Shown piece after piece: positions 60,980 through 64,000 of a DNA stretch of 64,000 nt. How positions within the stretch are numbered: the stretch's first letter is position 1; every line of letters begins with the position of its first letter. Under the pieces are notes generated by a model. The model saw only the letters and a program-made list of their open reading frames with translations, was not told the origin of the DNA and did no database searches. The stretch comes from Agathobaculum sp. Marseille-P7918 (GTDB lineage: Bacteria; Bacillota; Clostridia; Oscillospirales; Butyricicoccaceae): contig NZ_UYYD01000001.1 of assembly GCF_900625105.1 (NCBI RefSeq), positions 682,001-746,000 on the forward strand. Reading direction: 5' to 3'. A program made the translations under genes and the position numbers.

Positions 60980-63364
60980 ATGGAAGGCAATACCAACGCG
61001 GTATGCGAAGAAAAAGGCGCACTGACCGACGAGTTGCTGCGCAAAATGGACGCATACTGGCGTGCAGCCAATTACCTGGCAGCAGGACAGCTTTATCTTC
61101 TGGATAACCCGCTGCTGCGGGAACCGCTGACGATGGATCAGGTCAAAAAGAAGATCGTAGGCCACTGGGGCACGGTACCGGGGCAGAACTTCGTCTATGT
61201 TCACCTCAACCGCGCCATCAAGCGCTACGATCTGGATTTGATCCTGCTGTCCGGACCGGGTCACGGCGGCAACTTCTTTGTGGCCAACACCTATCTGGAA
61301 GGCACCTACAGCGAGGTTTATCCGAACGTGAGCGAGGATACCGAGGGCATGAAGCGCCTGTTCAAGCAGTTCTCGTTCCCGGGCGGCATCGCAAGCCACG
61401 TCGCGCCGGAAACTCCGGGTTCGATCAATGAGGGCGGCGAGCTGGGCTACTCCATCGCGCATGCGTTTGGCGCAGTGTTTGACAACCCGGGTCTGATCGC
61501 AGCTGTCACGGTTGGCGACGGCGAGGCCGAGACCGGCCCGCTGGCAACTTCGTGGCAGTCCAACAAGTTCCTCAACCCGATCACGGACGGCGCGGTTTTG
61601 CCGATCCTGCATTTGAACGGATATAAGATTTCCAACCCGACCATCTTCTCCCGCATCTCGCACGAGGAGCTGCAGAAGTACTTCGAGGGCTGCGGCTGGA
61701 AGCCCTACTTCGTCGAGGGCGACGACCCGATGACCATGCACAGAAAGATGGCCGAGACCATGGATCAGGTCATCGAGGAAATCCTCGCGATCCAAAAGCA
61801 CGCCCGTGAGACCGGCGACGCCACCCGCCCGGTATGGCCGATGATCGTGCTGCGCACGCCCAAGGGCTGGACCGGCCCCAAGGTGGTGGACGGCAAGCAG
61901 ATCGAAGGCAGCTTCCGCGCGCATCAGGTGCCGATCATGATGGATCAGCCCGAGCACCTGCAGATCCTGAACGACTGGCTCAAGAGCTACCATCCGGAAG
62001 AGCTGTTTGACGAGAACGGCCGCCTGATGCCCGAACTGCGCGAGCTGGCTCCGAAGGGCAACCACCGCATCGGCGCCAATCCGCATGCCAACGGCGGTCT
62101 GCTGCTGCGCGACCTGCGCCTGCCGGACTTCCGCGATTACGCATTCAATGTCCCGGCGCCCGGCGCGGTCGAGGGTCAGGATATGATCGAACTGGGCGCC
62201 TATGTGCGCGACGTGTTCAAGCTCAACGAGGACAGCCGCAACTTCCGCGCCTTCGGTCCGGACGAGACCATGTCCAACCGCCTGTCGCATATCTTCGAGA
62301 TCACCAACCGCGACTGGAATGCGGAAAAGCTGGACTCGGATGAATTCCTGGCAACCGACGGCCGCGTGATGGACGGCATGCTGTCCGAGCACATGTGCGA
62401 AGGCTGGCTGGAAGGCTACCTGCTGACCGGCCGTCACGGCTTCTTCGCCAGCTACGAGGCATTCATCCGCATCATCGACTCGATGGCGGCGCAGCATGCC
62501 AAGTGGCTCAAGGTATGCAACCAGCTGCCGTGGCGACAGAAGATCGCGTCGCTCAACCTGATTCTGGCATCCAACGTATGGCAGCAGGACCACAACGGTT
62601 TCACCCATCAGGACCCGGGCTTCCTCGATCACATCGCCAACAAGAAGGCAGACGTGGTTCGCCTGTACCTGCCGCCTGATGCAAACTGCCTGCTCAGCTG
62701 CTTCGATCACTGCATCAAGAGCCGCAACTACGTCAACGTCATCGTTGCCAGCAAGCATCCGCGTCCGCAGTGGCTGACCATGGAACAGGCCGTCAAGCAC
62801 TGCACGCAGGGCATCGGCATCTGGGAATGGGCTTCGAACGATCAGGGCAGCGAACCGGATATCGTCATGGCTTGCTGCGGCGAGACCCCGACGCTGGAAA
62901 CCCTGGCCGCGGTATCCATCCTGCGCAAGGAGATGCCCGAGGTCAAGATCCGCGTGATCAACGTGGTCGACCTGATGAAGCTGCAGCCGGCAAGCGAGCA
63001 TCCGCACGGCCTGACCGATGCAGAATACGATATGCTGTTCACCAAGGATAAGCCGATCATCTTTGCGTTCCACGGCTATCCGACGCTGGTGCACGAGCTG
63101 ACCTATCGCCGTCACAACCGTCACCTGCATGTGCGCGGTTATAAGGAAGAGGGCACGATCACCACGCCGTTCGATATGCGTGTGCAGAACGATATTGACC
63201 GCTTCCACCTCGTACAGGACGCGATGCTGCGTCTGCCCCAGCTGGGCAATCGCGGTGCTTACCTGTACCAGAAGATGAGCGACAAGCTGGTCGAGCACAA
63301 GCAGTATATCACGGAATACGGCATTGATATGCCGGAGATCCGCGACTGGAAATGGGAGAATTAA
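60980..63364 (+). CDS. xfp: Xylulose-5-phosphate/fructose-6-phosphate phosphoketolase
   Basis: 794 residues, the normal size. It is a thiamine-diphosphate enzyme splitting xylulose-5-P (or fructose-6-P) with phosphate into acetyl-P plus glyceraldehyde-3-P (or erythrose-4-P). Markers are [36 protein letters not shown], the ThDP-Mg motif [24 protein letters not shown], and the C-terminal [17 protein letters not shown]. Acetyl-P made here can give ATP by acetate kinase without NADH, which fits the Rex operator upstream. GAGAGGAG precedes the ATG at 60980. It is monocistronic with a strong terminator. Confidence 0.95.
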   Translation: MEGNTNAVCEEKGALTDELLRKMDAYWRAANYLAAGQLYLLDNPLLREPLTMDQVKKKIVGHWGTVPGQNFVYVHLNRAIKRYDLDLILLSGPGHGGNFFVANTYLEGTYSEVYPNVSEDTEGMKRLFKQFSFPGGIASHVAPETPGSINEGGELGYSIAHAFGAVFDNPGLIAAVTVGDGEAETGPLATSWQSNKFLNPITDGAVLPILHLNGYKISNPTIFSRISHEELQKYFEGCGWKPYFVEGDDPMTMHRKMAETMDQVIEEILAIQKHARETGDATRPVWPMIVLRTPKGWTGPKVVDGKQIEGSFRAHQVPIMMDQPEHLQILNDWLKSYHPEELFDENGRLMPELRELAPKGNHRIGANPHANGGLLLRDLRLPDFRDYAFNVPAPGAVEGQDMIELGAYVRDVFKLNEDSRNFRAFGPDETMSNRLSHIFEITNRDWNAEKLDSDEFLATDGRVMDGMLSEHMCEGWLEGYLLTGRHGFFASYEAFIRIIDSMAAQHAKWLKVCNQLPWRQKIASLNLILASNVWQQDHNGFTHQDPGFLDHIANKKADVVRLYLPPDANCLLSCFDHCIKSRNYVNVIVASKHPRPQWLTMEQAVKHCTQGIGIWEWASNDQGSEPDIVMACCGETPTLETLAAVSILRKEMPEVKIRVINVVDLMKLQPASEHPHGLTDAEYDMLFTKDKPIIFAFHGYPTLVHELTYRRHNRHLHVRGYKEEGTITTPFDMRVQNDIDRFHLVQDAMLRLPQLGNRGAYLYQKMSDKLVEHKQYITEYGIDMPEIRDWKWEN

Positions 63365-63426
63365 GCGATTTCCAGTTTCGCATGCCGTTAACCTGCGCTT
63401 GAAAAAAAGTGAATTACGGTAAAAAC

Positions 63427-63459
63427 AAGGGCGCTGCAGAACGTTTCTGCAGCGCCCTT
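63427..63459 (+). terminator. Terminator after xfp
   Basis: 15-bp perfect arms AAGGGCGCTGCAGAA / TTCTGCAGCGCCCTT with a three-base loop, then TTTTG. The following 63460-63673 shows no gene or signal I can support. Confidence 0.93.
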
Positions 63460-63673
63460 TTGTATTCGGTTGGCGAACTTTCCCGCGTCGGATTGTGTGT
63501 ATTTTCCGGATGGAACAGCGCGGAAAACAGATGGCGGACACCAAATACAAACGCAAAGCCAGCATCCCAGGCATCAGCAGATATGTCCGTACGGCCGGAA
63601 GCCGCGGCTGCCGATTTGCCTTCCAGGCGATGCACAATCATCACGATCCCTCTGCTATCGCCGGTCGCGCCGC

Positions 63674-64000
63674 TTACTCGGTGATGCCGCGCAGCTCCGC
63701 CCACTTGAGCAGTTCCTCAATCGCCGGATTGCGGTTTTCCGCCAGCCAGCTGATAGAGAAATCCAGGGTTTCCGGCGTATGATCCTCCTGAAGCAGCGGA
63801 ACAATCTTGAGGTTTTTGGTATCATGGAAATACCGCACCGCATATTCCGGCAGGACCGCAACCCCCATTCCCGCGGAAACCATCAGCAGGATGGTCTGCA
63901 CCTCACGTTCACAGCAGACGATCCTGGGCACAAAACCGCCGCGATGATAGCAGAGCATGACCTCCTCGGTTTCGTCGTTCGGCCGCCCCTTGGGCTGCAT
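63674..64000 (-). CDS. LysR-type regulator, C-terminal part (runs off the window)
   Basis: The last 108 residues of a LysR-family effector-binding domain: VPRIVCCEREVQTILLMVSAGMGVAVLPEYAVRYF is the typical second half, where a regulator reads its ligand. The true N-terminus with its helix-turn-helix lies beyond base 64000, so the first in-window methionine is not the start. It is convergent with xfp; its targets are not visible. Confidence 0.75.
   Translation of the reverse strand: MQPKGRPNDETEEVMLCYHRGGFVPRIVCCEREVQTILLMVSAGMGVAVLPEYAVRYFHDTKNLKIVPLLQEDHTPETLDFSISWLAENRNPAIEELLKWAELRGITE

Noticed and set aside
60572-63637. Minus-strand 1021-codon open frame opposite xfp.
   Set aside because: The plus strand encodes a textbook phosphoketolase with promoter-side Rex site and terminator; the antisense product has no recognisable motifs.

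Overview
The window looks like chromosomal DNA of a GC-rich gut Clostridia member (Bacillota; an Oscillospiraceae/Butyricicoccaceae-like relative is my best guess). The evidence is Shine-Dalgarno starts (AGGAGG-like) nearly everywhere, a T-box leader, a textbook Rex operator, PTS lactose/cellobiose-type subunits, many rho-independent terminators, and five secreted proteins carrying S-layer homology (SLH) motifs. No tRNA, rRNA, CRISPR array or insertion sequence was seen.

Layout. 1-0.7 kb: PTS IIB and IIA subunits. 0.7-7.2 kb: an SLH/Ig-like protein, two flavodoxin-fold proteins, and an SLH-anchored C69 dipeptidase. 7.4-9.4 kb: a rhodanese and a CoA-disulfide-reductase/rhodanese fusion. 9.5-12.6 kb: a TrpXYZ-type ABC transporter behind a T-box whose specifier reads UGG (Trp). 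12.7-17.1 kb: a Dabb protein, a CapK/PaaK-like adenylate-forming enzyme, and a two-gene module in which a membrane Ser/Thr kinase with an extracellular C-type-lectin domain is translationally coupled to a helix-turn-helix protein. 17.2-36.0 kb: the surface-protein island, with a 1658-aa twin-vWA SLH protein, a tyrosine recombinase, a 2637-aa double metallophosphatase SLH protein, and a 1206-aa tandem-esterase SLH protein.

36.2-42.9 kb: a regulator-like protein, then a LysR-controlled operon (membrane transporter, M20 peptidase, YjiH, YjiG, small membrane protein). 43-51.8 kb: a probable amino acid/GABA catabolism region (GNAT, Fe-alcohol dehydrogenase, APC permease, cytidylate-kinase-like protein, two class III aminotransferases, XRE-cupin regulator, divergent PucR-type regulator). 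52-54.3 kb: a CitA/CitB-type two-component system. 54.5-60.8 kb: a complete F1Fo ATP synthase operon, atpBEFHAGDC. 60.8-63.4 kb: phosphoketolase xfp behind a Rex site. The window ends inside a LysR-type regulator gene.

The most notable system is a probable promoter inverton. Perfect 18-bp inverted repeats (22638-22655 and 22885-22902) flank a 229-bp segment holding a near-consensus extended -10 promoter. One repeat lies 4 bp from the end of the tyrosine recombinase gene. The other lies upstream of the twin-vWA SLH surface protein, and in the orientation given the promoter points away from that gene (predicted OFF). Other points of interest are the kinase-lectin/HTH module, a duplicated promoter/operator block in front of the M20 operon, an intrinsic terminator just inside the leader of the aminotransferase operon, an extended gamma subunit, and a c-subunit ion site lacking the usual hydroxyl ligand.

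All functions are read from sequence motifs by eye; no database search was run.
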